5,836 nucleotides of DNA. Source: Rhodospirillales bacterium. Its GTDB lineage: Bacteria; Pseudomonadota; Alphaproteobacteria; Acetobacterales; Acetobacteraceae. Position numbers and translations under genes: made by a program. The stretch's first letter is position 1. Each line of letters begins with the position of its first letter. The stretch is taken from the NCBI GenBank assembly GCA_025352915.1, contig JANXSA010000422.1, positions 1 through 5,836 of the forward strand. The letters run 5' to 3'. Below the pieces are notes generated by a model that was not told where the DNA came from, searched no databases, and saw nothing but the letters and a program-made list of their open reading frames with translations. This document shows, piece by piece, positions 1 through 5,836 of this stretch.

Positions 1-164
1 ATCTCCCAGGCCACGCCGGCCAGCACGCGATCCACCGCGGCCACCAGCGGGCCGATATTCAGGGCCTCGTTCAGCACGGGCACCACCACGCAGAGTTCGA
101 CGGCGCCGGTTTCCGCGCGGGTTAAATTTTGGGGTGTTATCGTCTCGATGTTCATCTGGTCCAT
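1..164 (-). CDS. Family 2 glycosyltransferase, N-terminal fragment (runs off the left edge)
   Basis: Reading the minus strand from the ATG at 164-162 gives 54 uninterrupted codons to the window edge. After about 23 variable residues comes LCVVVPVLNEALNIGPLV, the first beta strand and following loop of a GT-A fold glycosyltransferase of family 2. The VVVPVLNE core is typical of dolichyl-phosphate mannosyltransferase-like and undecaprenyl-phosphate sugar transferases, which move a sugar from a nucleotide donor to a lipid carrier or glycan at the cytoplasmic membrane face. The substrate cannot be told, and the DXD metal site lies outside the window. Two starts are possible: Met1 (164) lies only 2 nt from a GAGG sequence (minus-strand sense, 170-167), while Met4 (155) lies 11 nt from it. 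The gene is divergent from the rimP operon and has no evident functional link to it. The family call is fairly secure for so short a piece; the exact function is open. Confidence 0.75.
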   Translation of the reverse strand, partial: MDQMNIETITPQNLTRAETGAVELCVVVPVLNEALNIGPLVAAVDRVLAGVAWE

Positions 165-174
165 GACCTCGGCT

Positions 175-180
175 TATAAT
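175..180 (+). promoter_or_regulatory. Probable -10 box of the rimP operon promoter
   Basis: A perfect TATAAT stands in otherwise GC-rich sequence, just upstream of the leader and terminator. The best -35 at normal spacing is weak (TTCATC at 151-156, or one base shifted), so the promoter may depend on an activator or an alternative factor contact. Transcription would start near 186-188. The core TTATAA is palindromic, so a role for the divergent glycosyltransferase gene cannot be excluded, but a minus-strand start here would leave almost no leader before that gene. Confidence 0.5.
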
Positions 181-186
181 CACAGC

Positions 187-283
187 GCGCCACACTTGCA
201 CTCCCCGCTCCGCAGCGTTATCTGAAGGCTCTTCCACATTCTCCGCGGCTTTTGGGGGGTGGCCTTTGCGGGCCGCCTTTTTT
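187..283 (+). ncRNA. Putative rimP leader RNA (transcription attenuator)
   Basis: This stretch holds no credible gene but lies between a TATAAT box and a strong intrinsic terminator, all upstream of rimP. A transcript from the box would be about 97 nt if it stopped at the terminator. It can fold a small hairpin at 206-217 (CGCT/AGCG, 4-nt loop) before the terminator stem. A family called the rimP leader is known from alphaproteobacteria, located upstream of rimP-nusA-infB and ending in a Rho-independent terminator; position and architecture match it here. The 5' end is estimated from the -10 box. The alternative is a free-standing small RNA ended by the same terminator. Confidence 0.6.
258..283 (+). 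terminator. Intrinsic (Rho-independent) terminator upstream of rimP
   Basis: The arms GGTGGCC (258-264) and GGCCGCC (271-277) form a 7-bp stem with one internal G-U pair and a 6-nt loop. Six T residues (278-283) follow, then G and four more T. This is a textbook intrinsic terminator on the plus strand. The gene upstream is on the other strand and faces away, so the terminator does not close an upstream plus-strand gene. It therefore acts on transcripts headed for rimP, which supports an attenuator role. Confidence 0.85.
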
Positions 284-355
284 GTTTTGACACATGACCA
301 CATAGACGACGATCAAGGCGAAGATGCGGCGCAAGGGCGCCCGGAAGACCTGCCG

Positions 356-859
356 ATGCAGGCGGGGCTCGAGGCGCGCATCATCGGCATCATTCATCCC
401 ACGGTGTCGGCGCTCGGCTATGAGCTGGTGCGCGTGATGGTGCTGGGGCGCGAGCGGCCGACGGTGCAGATCATGGCCGACCGGGCCGATGGCGCGCCGA
501 TCGGGGTGGGCGATTGCGAGGCGATCAGCCAGGCGATCAGCCCGGTGCTGGATGTCGCCGACTTGATCCCCGGGATCTGGACTTTGGAAGTTTCCTCACC
601 GGGGATCGACCGGCCGCTGACCCGGGTGAAGGACTGGAACCGCTTCGCCGGACACCTTGCCCGTGCGGAAATGTCGATCCCGCTGGAGGGACGGCGGCGT
701 ATTTCCGGTGTTGTGCTGGGCGCGGATGAGAGCCATGCCCGGATGCGGCTGGATGACGGCGTCGAGCTGGCGCTGCCGCTGGATGATATTCGCCGCGCCA
801 AGCTGGTGCTGACCGATGCCTTGATTGCCGCCACCGCGCAGGCGGCGAAGCCGAACTGA
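356..859 (+). CDS. rimP: Ribosome maturation factor RimP
   Basis: RimP binds the 30S subunit during assembly and helps its late maturation in the cytoplasm. The 167-residue product has the two family domains: an N-terminal alpha/beta domain (about 1-88) with SALGYELV near residues 18-25 and the signature [12 protein letters not shown] at 77-88, then an SH3-like barrel (about 91-152) ending in [13 protein letters not shown]. The ATG at 356 was chosen because GGAAG (343-347) sits 8 nt upstream and because the protein then begins at the same point as Escherichia coli RimP. The frame stays open further upstream to a TTG at 266, but that lies inside the terminator and is not a plausible start. It is the first gene of the operon, 72 nt after the leader terminator and 48 nt before nusA. 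It ends in a short Ala-rich tail; nothing else is unusual. Confidence 0.95.
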   Translation: MQAGLEARIIGIIHPTVSALGYELVRVMVLGRERPTVQIMADRADGAPIGVGDCEAISQAISPVLDVADLIPGIWTLEVSSPGIDRPLTRVKDWNRFAGHLARAEMSIPLEGRRRISGVVLGADESHARMRLDDGVELALPLDDIRRAKLVLTDALIAATAQAAKPN

Positions 860-907
860 ACCGACTTCTTCGCTCCTTTCACGCTGACCCACCCAAGAGG
901 CCCGCCC

Positions 908-2536
908 ATGGACACCTCGATCGCCCGCCCGGAACTGCTGCTGGTCGCCGACGCCGTCGCGCGCGAGAAATCGATCGAGCGCGAGGAAGTGCTGGAGGCG
1001 ATGGAACAGGCCATCCAGAAGGCCGGCCGCGCCAAGTACGGCCATGAGAAGGACATCCGCGCCACCATCGACAAGAAGACCGGCGATGTCCGGCTGTCGC
1101 GCTGGACCGAGATCGTCGAGACGGTCGAGAACGAAGAGACCCAGATGGCGTCGACCATCGCCAAGAAGCTGTTCCCCGAGAAGGGCATCGGCGACTTCAT
1201 CATCGATCCGCTGCCGCCGATCGACTTCGGCCGCATCGCCGCCCAGACCGCCAAGCAGGTGATCGTCCAGCGGGTGCGCGAATACGAGCGCCGCAAGCAG
1301 TTCGACGAGTTCAAGGACCGCGTCGGCGAGGTCATCAACGGGGTGGTCAAGCGCACCGAGTACGGCAACCTGATGGTCGAAGTCGGCCGTGCCGAGGCGC
1401 TGTTGCGGCGCGATGAGCTGATCCCGCGCGAGAGTTTTCGCAACGGCGACCGGGTGCGGGCGTATATCTTCGATGTGCGCGAGGAAGTGCGCGGACCGCA
1501 AATCTTCTTGTCGCGGACGCATCCTGGGTTTCTGGCGAAGCTGTTCGCGCAGGAAGTGCCGGAGATTTACGACGGGATCATCGAGATCAAGGCGGTGTCA
1601 CGCGACCCCGGCAGCCGCGCCAAAATGGCGGTGATTTCCCGTGATGCCTCGATCGACCCGGTTGGCGCCTGCGTCGGTATGCGCGGGTCGCGCGTGCAGG
1701 CTGTCGTGCAGGAGTTGCAGGGCGAGAAGATCGATATCATTCCCTGGTCGCCGAACACTGCGACCTTCGTGGTGAACGCGCTGGCGCCGGCCGAGGTGAG
1801 CAAGGTGGTGCTCGATGAAGAGGCCGGGCGCTGCGAAGTGGTGGTGCCGGACGATCAGCTGTCGCTTGCCATTGGCCGGCGCGGGCAGAATGTGCGCCTG
1901 GCCAGCCAGTTGACCCGTTGGGACATCGACATCCTGACCGAGGCGGAGGAGAGCGAGCGCCGGCAGGAGGAATTCCGCCGCCGCACCGGGCTGTTCGTCG
2001 AGGCGCTGGACGTCGATGACGTGATCGCCGGGCTGTTGGTGACCGAGGGGTTCAACACCATCGAGGAACTGGCCTTCACCCCGATGGAGGAACTGGCCGA
2101 TATCGAGGGCTTCGACGAGTCGATCGCCGAGGAGCTGATCCGCCGCGCCGAGCAGCATTTGCTGAAGCGTGACAACGAGTTGACCGAACAGCGCATTGTG
2201 CTCGGGGTGACCGAGGACATCGCCGCGATCGAGACCTTCACGCCCTTGATGCTGGCGGCGCTGGGTGAAAAAGGGGTCAAGACGCTGGACGACCTGGCCG
2301 ACCTGGCATCCGACGAGCTGATCGAGATCATCGGTGCCGAAGCGATGGACGAGGAGACCGCCAACGATGTGATCATGGCCGCGCGCGCCCACTGGTTCGA
2401 TGATGAGCCCAGCGGGGATGAGCCCAGCGGGGATGAGCCCAGCAGGGATGAGCCCAGCGGGGACGAGGCCAGTGGGGACGAGGCCAGTGGCGAAGCGGTT
2501 GCCGAGGGGGAAGAGAAGGAGGCTGGTCACGACTGA
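908..2536 (+). CDS. nusA: Transcription termination/antitermination factor NusA
   Basis: NusA binds RNA polymerase and nascent RNA and modulates pausing, intrinsic and Rho termination, and antitermination. The 542-residue protein shows the full family order: polymerase-binding N-terminal domain (about 1-125), S1 domain (about 138-208), KH1 (about 216-281, GXXG loop GMRG at 257-260), KH2 (about 287-343, loop GRRG at 323-326), and two helical acidic-repeat (helix-hairpin-helix-like) domains at about 360-420 and 431-495. Two such repeats are typical of proteobacterial NusA and are absent from Bacillus NusA. AGAGG at 896-900, 7 nt before the ATG, supports the start. Residues 499-528 are six tandem DEPSG-like pentapeptides followed by a Glu-rich end; this disordered acidic tail lies beyond the conserved fold. 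The gene is co-directional with rimP, and its 3' end overlaps the likely start region of rnpM. NusA may also act on the terminator in its own leader; that is inference. Confidence 0.97.
   Translation: MDTSIARPELLLVADAVAREKSIEREEVLEAMEQAIQKAGRAKYGHEKDIRATIDKKTGDVRLSRWTEIVETVENEETQMASTIAKKLFPEKGIGDFIIDPLPPIDFGRIAAQTAKQVIVQRVREYERRKQFDEFKDRVGEVINGVVKRTEYGNLMVEVGRAEALLRRDELIPRESFRNGDRVRAYIFDVREEVRGPQIFLSRTHPGFLAKLFAQEVPEIYDGIIEIKAVSRDPGSRAKMAVISRDASIDPVGACVGMRGSRVQAVVQELQGEKIDIIPWSPNTATFVVNALAPAEVSKVVLDEEAGRCEVVVPDDQLSLAIGRRGQNVRLASQLTRWDIDILTEAEESERRQEEFRRRTGLFVEALDVDDVIAGLLVTEGFNTIEELAFTPMEELADIEGFDESIAEELIRRAEQHLLKRDNELTEQRIVLGVTEDIAAIETFTPLMLAALGEKGVKTLDDLADLASDELIEIIGAEAMDEETANDVIMAARAHWFDDEPSGDEPSGDEPSRDEPSGDEASGDEASGEAVAEGEEKEAGHD
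2402..2491 (+). repeat. Six-copy 15-bp tandem repeat in the nusA 3' end
   Basis: The unit GATGAGCCCAGCGGG is repeated head to tail: copies 1, 2 and 4 are identical, copy 3 (2432-2446) has one change, and copies 5 and 6 (2462-2491) have drifted to GACGAGGCCAGTGG(G/C). In the nusA frame it encodes DEPSG units (later DEASG). Because the unit is a multiple of three, copy-number change keeps nusA in frame. In the rnpM frame the same DNA reads MSPAG, then TRPVG. Its origin is probably slippage or unequal crossing-over. Confidence 0.95.
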
Positions 2537-3287
2537 GCCTGCCAACCCGGACGCGGAGCTCGCGGGCGACGATGCCGCGGATGCGCGGGACGCCGACGAG
2601 CCTGAGAAAGGCCCGCTGCGGCGCTGTATCGTCACGCGCGAACGACTGGCCAAGGAGCAGATGATCCGCTTCGTGGTGCTGCCGCCAGACGAGGCGGCGG
2701 GGCGGAAGCTGGCGCTGGTGGTTCCCGACCTGACCGCAACGCTGCCCGGACGGGGAATATGGTTGAGTGCGAGAAGGGATGTGTTAGAAACGGCGCGGAT
2801 GCGAGGCGGCTTTGCCAGAGCGGCGCGCTGTCAGGTGACGGTACCCCCCGATCTCACGTCCGGTCTTGCAGCTTCGCTCGTGCGACGGGTCGGTGAGACA
2901 CTGGGCCTTGCGCGGCGCGCGGGGCAGGCAGTGGCCGGCTATAGCAAGGCGCGGGAGTGGTTGGACGGCGGACGCGCCGGTCTGGTGGTTCAGGCGAGCG
3001 ACGGCAGCCCGGAGGAACGGCAACGATTTCTGGGCGGATGGAACGGACGAGTGCCGGCGGTGGCGCCGTTGGATGCGGCGCAGCTTGGTGGCGTGTTCGG
3101 ACGGGACCATATCGTGCATGTGGCATTGCTGCGCGGCCGGTTGGCCGAGCGGGTGCGGATCGAGGCGGAGCGGCTGGACGGGGTGCGAGGCACCCTCCCG
3201 GCCGTAGCGAAGACTAGGGATTTAGCGAAGACTAGGGATGATGCGCCCGGCGCGGCCGGGGGCGTGGTGAGAGATACAGGCGGGTAG
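2499..3287 (+). CDS. rnpM: RNA-binding protein of the YlxR (RnpM) family fused to an L7Ae-like domain
   Basis: Numbered from the TTG at 2499, the 262-residue product has a YlxR (DUF448) domain at about 38-115, beginning [11 protein letters not shown] and including MIRFVV and the [11 protein letters not shown] segment. An L7Ae/L30e-like domain follows at about 125-215, starting near [19 protein letters not shown], then a variable tail. In Bacillus these are two separate genes, ylxR and ylxQ, also between nusA and infB; fused forms occur in alphaproteobacteria. Bacillus YlxR, renamed RnpM, has been reported to bind RNase P RNA; the role here is inferred to be RNA binding. The start is uncertain. 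The frame is open upstream through the nusA repeat, and no ATG, GTG or TTG lies between 2502 and the YlxR core. TTG 2499 is thus the closest canonical start, GTG 2487, GTG 2472 and ATG 2448 are others, and ACG 2529 is a non-canonical option. The stop touches the infB ATG. Confidence 0.88.
   Translation: MPRGKRRRLVTTEPANPDAELAGDDAADARDADEPEKGPLRRCIVTRERLAKEQMIRFVVLPPDEAAGRKLALVVPDLTATLPGRGIWLSARRDVLETARMRGGFARAARCQVTVPPDLTSGLAASLVRRVGETLGLARRAGQAVAGYSKAREWLDGGRAGLVVQASDGSPEERQRFLGGWNGRVPAVAPLDAAQLGGVFGRDHIVHVALLRGRLAERVRIEAERLDGVRGTLPAVAKTRDLAKTRDDAPGAAGGVVRDTGG
2516..2522 (+). promoter_or_regulatory. Strong Shine-Dalgarno sequence for rnpM, inside the end of nusA
   Basis: AAGGAGG is a perfect match to the 16S anti-Shine-Dalgarno sequence and is the best such site I noticed in the window. 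At normal spacing there is no ATG, GTG or TTG in the rnpM frame. The in-frame codons after it are CTG (2523), GTC (2526), ACG (2529) and ACT (2532). The site also encodes part of the Glu/Lys-rich NusA tail, so a chance match within AAG/GAG codons is possible. Confidence 0.5.
3205..3239 (+). repeat. Two-copy 18-bp tandem repeat in the rnpM tail
   Basis: The 17 bases TAGCGAAGACTAGGGAT occur at 3205-3221 and again at 3223-3239, a period of 18 bp. In the rnpM frame they encode AKTRDL then AKTRDD, after the L7Ae-like domain. The repeat is clearly richer in A and T than its surroundings and uses AGG twice and TTA once, codons that are rare in the rest of this window. The period is a multiple of three, so the frame is kept. 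Confidence 0.9.
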
Positions 3288-5836
3288 ATGAGCGAAGGCA
3301 ACGAGCAGGACGCGGCTAAGGGCAGGCTTTCACTGCGTCCGGCAGGACGCATGGAGCTGGGCCGGACCGTGGACGCCGGATCTGTGCGGCAGAGTTTCAG
3401 CCATGGCAGGTCCAAGGTGGTGCAGGTCGAGGTGCGCAAGAAGCGCGCGCCGGGCCCGACGCCGCCGCCGGGCGCATCTGCGCCATCGGCAAGCGGATCG
3501 GCGCCGGCGCCATCCGCGCCGCGTCCGTCTGGCCCTGGTGGCCGGCCGGGTCCTGGCGGACGGGCGCTGACGGCCAACGAACTGGCGGTGCGCCAGCGCG
3601 TGCTGCTGGAACAGCAGCGTGATTCCGCGCGGCGTGATGCCGAGCGCCGCGAGCAGGAGAAGATCTCCATCCTGTCGGCCGCCGAAGAGGCACGCCGGCG
3701 CGAGGATGATGCCCGCAAGGCCGCCGAGGAAGAGGCGCGCCGCACCGCCGAAGAAGCCGCCAAGCTCAAGGCCGAGCAAGAGGCGCACCGCGCCGCCGAG
3801 GCCGCCGAGGCCGCCGCCCGCACCGCCGCCCCGGTGCCGCGCAGCGACGAGGAACCGCGCCGCGCCGCACGTCCGGCACCGGCGCCCGCAGCACCGGCGG
3901 CTCCGGCCGGCGAGACGCTGCGCCTGCGCGCCCGCGTCGTCGAGGAAGAGGACGAGGCCCGGCCGATCCGTCGCCCCGGTGGCCCCGGTGGCGCCATGGC
4001 GCCGCGCAAGCCGCCGGTGGTCGCCGCGAAGAAGGGTACCGATGACCGCCGCCGCACCGGCAAGATCGACGTGCTCGCCGCCATCGAGGGCGAGGATGAC
4101 CGCGTCCGCTCGCTCAACTCGGTGCGTCGCCAGCGCGAGCGTGAGCGTCGCCAGGCCGAGTTGGAGCGGCTGCGCTCCGACCAGGTGAAGGTGGTGCGCG
4201 AGATTGTGCTGCCGGATACGATCACCGTGCAGGAACTGGCCAACCGCATGGCCTCGCGCGGGCCCGATGTCATCAAAGCGTTGATGAAGATGGGCGTGAT
4301 GGCGACCATCACCCAGAGCCTGGACGCCGACACCGCCCAGTTGGTGGTCGAGGAATTCGGCCACAAGGTGAAGCGCGTCAGCGAGGACGACGTGGAGATC
4401 GGGCTGGAGGGCGAGGTCGATATCGAGGCCGACCTGATCCCGCGTCCGCCGGTTGTCACCGTGATGGGCCATGTCGACCACGGCAAGACCAGCCTGCTGG
4501 ATGCGCTGCGGGCAACCGATGTGGCCAGCGGCGAGGCCGGCGGCATCACCCAGCACATTGGCGCCTATAACGTGGCGCTGCCGAACGGCAATTCGATCAC
4601 CTTCATCGACACGCCGGGCCACGAGGCGTTCACCGCCATGCGTTCGCGCGGGGCTTCGGTGACCGATATCGTGGTGCTGGTGGTGGCCGCCGATGACGGC
4701 GTGATGCCGCAGACGATCGAGGCGATCAAGCACGCCAAGGCGGCGAATGCGCCGATCATCGTGGCCATCAACAAGATGGACAAGGCCGACGCCAACCCGA
4801 ACCGGGTGCGCCAGGAATTGCTCAAATACGAGATCGTGGTCGAGGAGATGGGCGGCGAGACCCAGGACGTGGAGGTTTCCGCCACCAAGCGGACGGGAAT
4901 CGACAAGCTGGAGGAAGCTATCCTGTTGCAGGCCGAGTTGCTCGACCTCAAGGCCAATCCTGAGCGTACCGCGGAAGGTTCGGTGATCGAAAGCCGGCTG
5001 GATCGTGGCCGTGGTCCGGTGGCGACCTTGCTGGTGCAGAAGGGTACGCTGTTTCAGGGCGATATCGTGGTGGCCGGTGCCGAATGGGGCCGGGTGCGCG
5101 CCATGCTGGATGACCGCGGCAAGGCGATGAAATACGCCCCGCCCTCGACCCCGGTGGAGATCCTCGGCCTGGCCGGCATTCCCGCCGCCGGTGAGCCGTT
5201 CGTGGTGGTGGATAACGAAAGCCGCGCCCGCGAGATTTGCGAGCTGCGCCAGCGCAGGCTGCGCGACAAGGCTGCCGGGGTGATGACCGCCGCCCGCGGC
5301 ACGCTGGACGAGATGCTGGCGCGCATCCAGGCCGGCGCGCAGAAAGAAGTGGCGATCGTCATCAAGGCCGACATGCAGGGCAGCGCCGAGGCGATCACCG
5401 CCACGGTGACCAAGCTGGCGCATGAGGAAGTGCGCGTGCGCGTGTTGATCGCGGGGGTCGGCCAGATCACCGAGAGCGACATCCAGCTCGCCCGCGCCTC
5501 CTCGGCCGTCATCGTCGCTTTCAACGTGCGCGCCACCACCCAGGCGCGCGAGATGGCCCAGCGTGATGGCGTCGATATCCGCTACTACTCGATCATCTAC
5601 GATGTGTCGGACGACATCGAGAAGATGGTCAAGGGCAAGGTCGCGCCCAAGGCCCGCGAGAAGTTCCTCGGCTATGCCGAAATCCGCAAGGTGTTCGACA
5701 TCACCAAGACCGGCAAGGTCGCCGGCTGCATGATCACCGAGGGCCTCGTGAAGCGCGGCTGCGGCGTCCGCCTGCTGCGCGACGGCGTGGTTGTCCACGC
5801 CGGCGATCTCACGCAGTTGAAGCGCTTCAAGGACGA
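3288..5836 (+). CDS. infB: Translation initiation factor IF-2 (3' end beyond the window)
   Basis: IF-2 is a GTPase that places fMet-tRNA on the 30S subunit and promotes 50S joining. From ATG 3288, 849 codons are visible without a stop. In order: an IF2-associated element with VRQSFSHGR (about 12-52); a Pro/Ala/Gly-rich linker (about 52-92); a charged Ala/Glu/Arg helical stretch (about 94-180) and a second linker; an IF2_N domain (about 302-360); then the G domain with GHVDHGKT (394-401), DTPGH (441-445), NKMD (495-498) and SAT (531-533). The beta-barrel domain and the IF-2 core follow, and the fragment ends at LTQLKRFKD, about 40 residues before the usual C-terminus. All nucleotide-binding motifs are intact. 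The ATG directly follows the rnpM stop codon; ACAGG (3276-3280), 7 nt upstream, is the ribosome site, and translational coupling is likely. Confidence 0.97.
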   Translation, partial: MSEGNEQDAAKGRLSLRPAGRMELGRTVDAGSVRQSFSHGRSKVVQVEVRKKRAPGPTPPPGASAPSASGSAPAPSAPRPSGPGGRPGPGGRALTANELAVRQRVLLEQQRDSARRDAERREQEKISILSAAEEARRREDDARKAAEEEARRTAEEAAKLKAEQEAHRAAEAAEAAARTAAPVPRSDEEPRRAARPAPAPAAPAAPAGETLRLRARVVEEEDEARPIRRPGGPGGAMAPRKPPVVAAKKGTDDRRRTGKIDVLAAIEGEDDRVRSLNSVRRQRERERRQAELERLRSDQVKVVREIVLPDTITVQELANRMASRGPDVIKALMKMGVMATITQSLDADTAQLVVEEFGHKVKRVSEDDVEIGLEGEVDIEADLIPRPPVVTVMGHVDHGKTSLLDALRATDVASGEAGGITQHIGAYNVALPNGNSITFIDTPGHEAFTAMRSRGASVTDIVVLVVAADDGVMPQTIEAIKHAKAANAPIIVAINKMDKADANPNRVRQELLKYEIVVEEMGGETQDVEVSATKRTGIDKLEEAILLQAELLDLKANPERTAEGSVIESRLDRGRGPVATLLVQKGTLFQGDIVVAGAEWGRVRAMLDDRGKAMKYAPPSTPVEILGLAGIPAAGEPFVVVDNESRAREICELRQRRLRDKAAGVMTAARGTLDEMLARIQAGAQKEVAIVIKADMQGSAEAITATVTKLAHEEVRVRVLIAGVGQITESDIQLARASSAVIVAFNVRATTQAREMAQRDGVDIRYYSIIYDVSDDIEKMVKGKVAPKAREKFLGYAEIRKVFDITKTGKVAGCMITEGLVKRGCGVRLLRDGVVVHAGDLTQLKRFKD

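Noticed and set aside
294..305. Tiny upstream frame ATG ACC ACA TAG between terminator and rimP
   Set aside because: Three codons, no ribosome binding site, and it lies downstream of the terminator, so it cannot be a classical leader peptide. Chance is the simpler reading.
266..355. 30-codon N-terminal extension of RimP from a TTG at 266
   Set aside because: It starts within the terminator hairpin, has no ribosome site, and does not match the family; the ATG at 356 has a good site and aligns with the E. coli start.
165..355. A tRNA gene upstream of rimP, as in E. coli (metY)
   Set aside because: I looked for a cloverleaf and the T-loop GTTCGA-type motif in this stretch and saw none.
324..440. 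Short Arg-rich frame beginning at ATG 324 and overlapping rimP
   Set aside because: It reads rimP in another frame with arginine-rich low-complexity output; no family resemblance.
860..907. Internal promoter or terminator between rimP and nusA
   Set aside because: The 48-nt gap shows no -10/-35 pair, no stem with a T run, and only the nusA ribosome site.
418..2653. Antisense open frames of about 310-350 codons opposite rimP and nusA (418-1443, 596-1522, 1598-2653)
   Set aside because: Low-complexity composition, no domains, and they lie wholly opposite conserved rimP and nusA coding sequence; they are GC-driven shadows.
3246..3260. GC-rich inverted repeat CCCGG/CCGGG near the end of rnpM
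   Set aside because: A 5-bp stem with no T tract in GC-rich coding sequence; not a terminator, and infB directly follows as part of the operon.
3330..5798. Very long antisense open frame (822 codons) opposite infB, and a similar 522-codon frame at 2990-4558
   Set aside because: Both run opposite the well-conserved infB and rnpM frames. High GC content removes stop codons in antisense frames, and the His/Asp/Leu- or Ser/Arg-rich translations show no recognisable domain.

Overview
This window carries the conserved translation/transcription operon rimP - nusA - rnpM(ylxR) - infB on the + strand. Upstream, head-to-head on the - strand, lies the 5' end of a family 2 glycosyltransferase gene. High GC content, GC-rich third codon positions, an IF-2 with the IF2-associated N-terminal element, and a YlxR protein fused to an L7Ae-like domain all point to an alphaproteobacterium. 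Rhodospirillales/Acetobacteraceae is my best guess, at moderate confidence and from overall family resemblance only.

Layout. Positions 1-164 (-) hold the first 54 codons of the glycosyltransferase. Positions 165-355 contain no gene but hold the control region of the operon: a perfect TATAAT box (175-180), a roughly 100-nt leader, and a strong intrinsic terminator (258-283) ending 72 nt before the rimP start. This arrangement matches the 'rimP leader' attenuator type described upstream of rimP-nusA-infB in alphaproteobacteria. rimP (356-859) is followed after 48 nt by nusA (908-2536). nusA ends in a tandem 15-bp repeat that overlaps the upstream reading frame of rnpM. rnpM (about 2499-3287; start uncertain) stops directly before the infB ATG (3288). 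infB is open to the right edge and lacks only about its last 40 codons.

How the genes work together. RimP matures the 30S subunit. NusA controls pausing, termination and antitermination. The YlxR/RnpM family binds RNA and has been linked to RNase P in Bacillus. IF-2 delivers initiator tRNA to the 30S subunit and promotes subunit joining. The leader terminator would let the cell tune the whole unit by premature termination, and NusA, itself a termination factor, is an obvious candidate for feedback.

I found no sign of a new defence, mobile or biosynthetic system. The points worth a second look are the attenuator and its possible antiterminator, the repeat that is read in two frames at the nusA/rnpM junction, an excellent Shine-Dalgarno sequence for rnpM with no canonical start codon behind it, and a short tandem repeat with rare codons in the rnpM tail.
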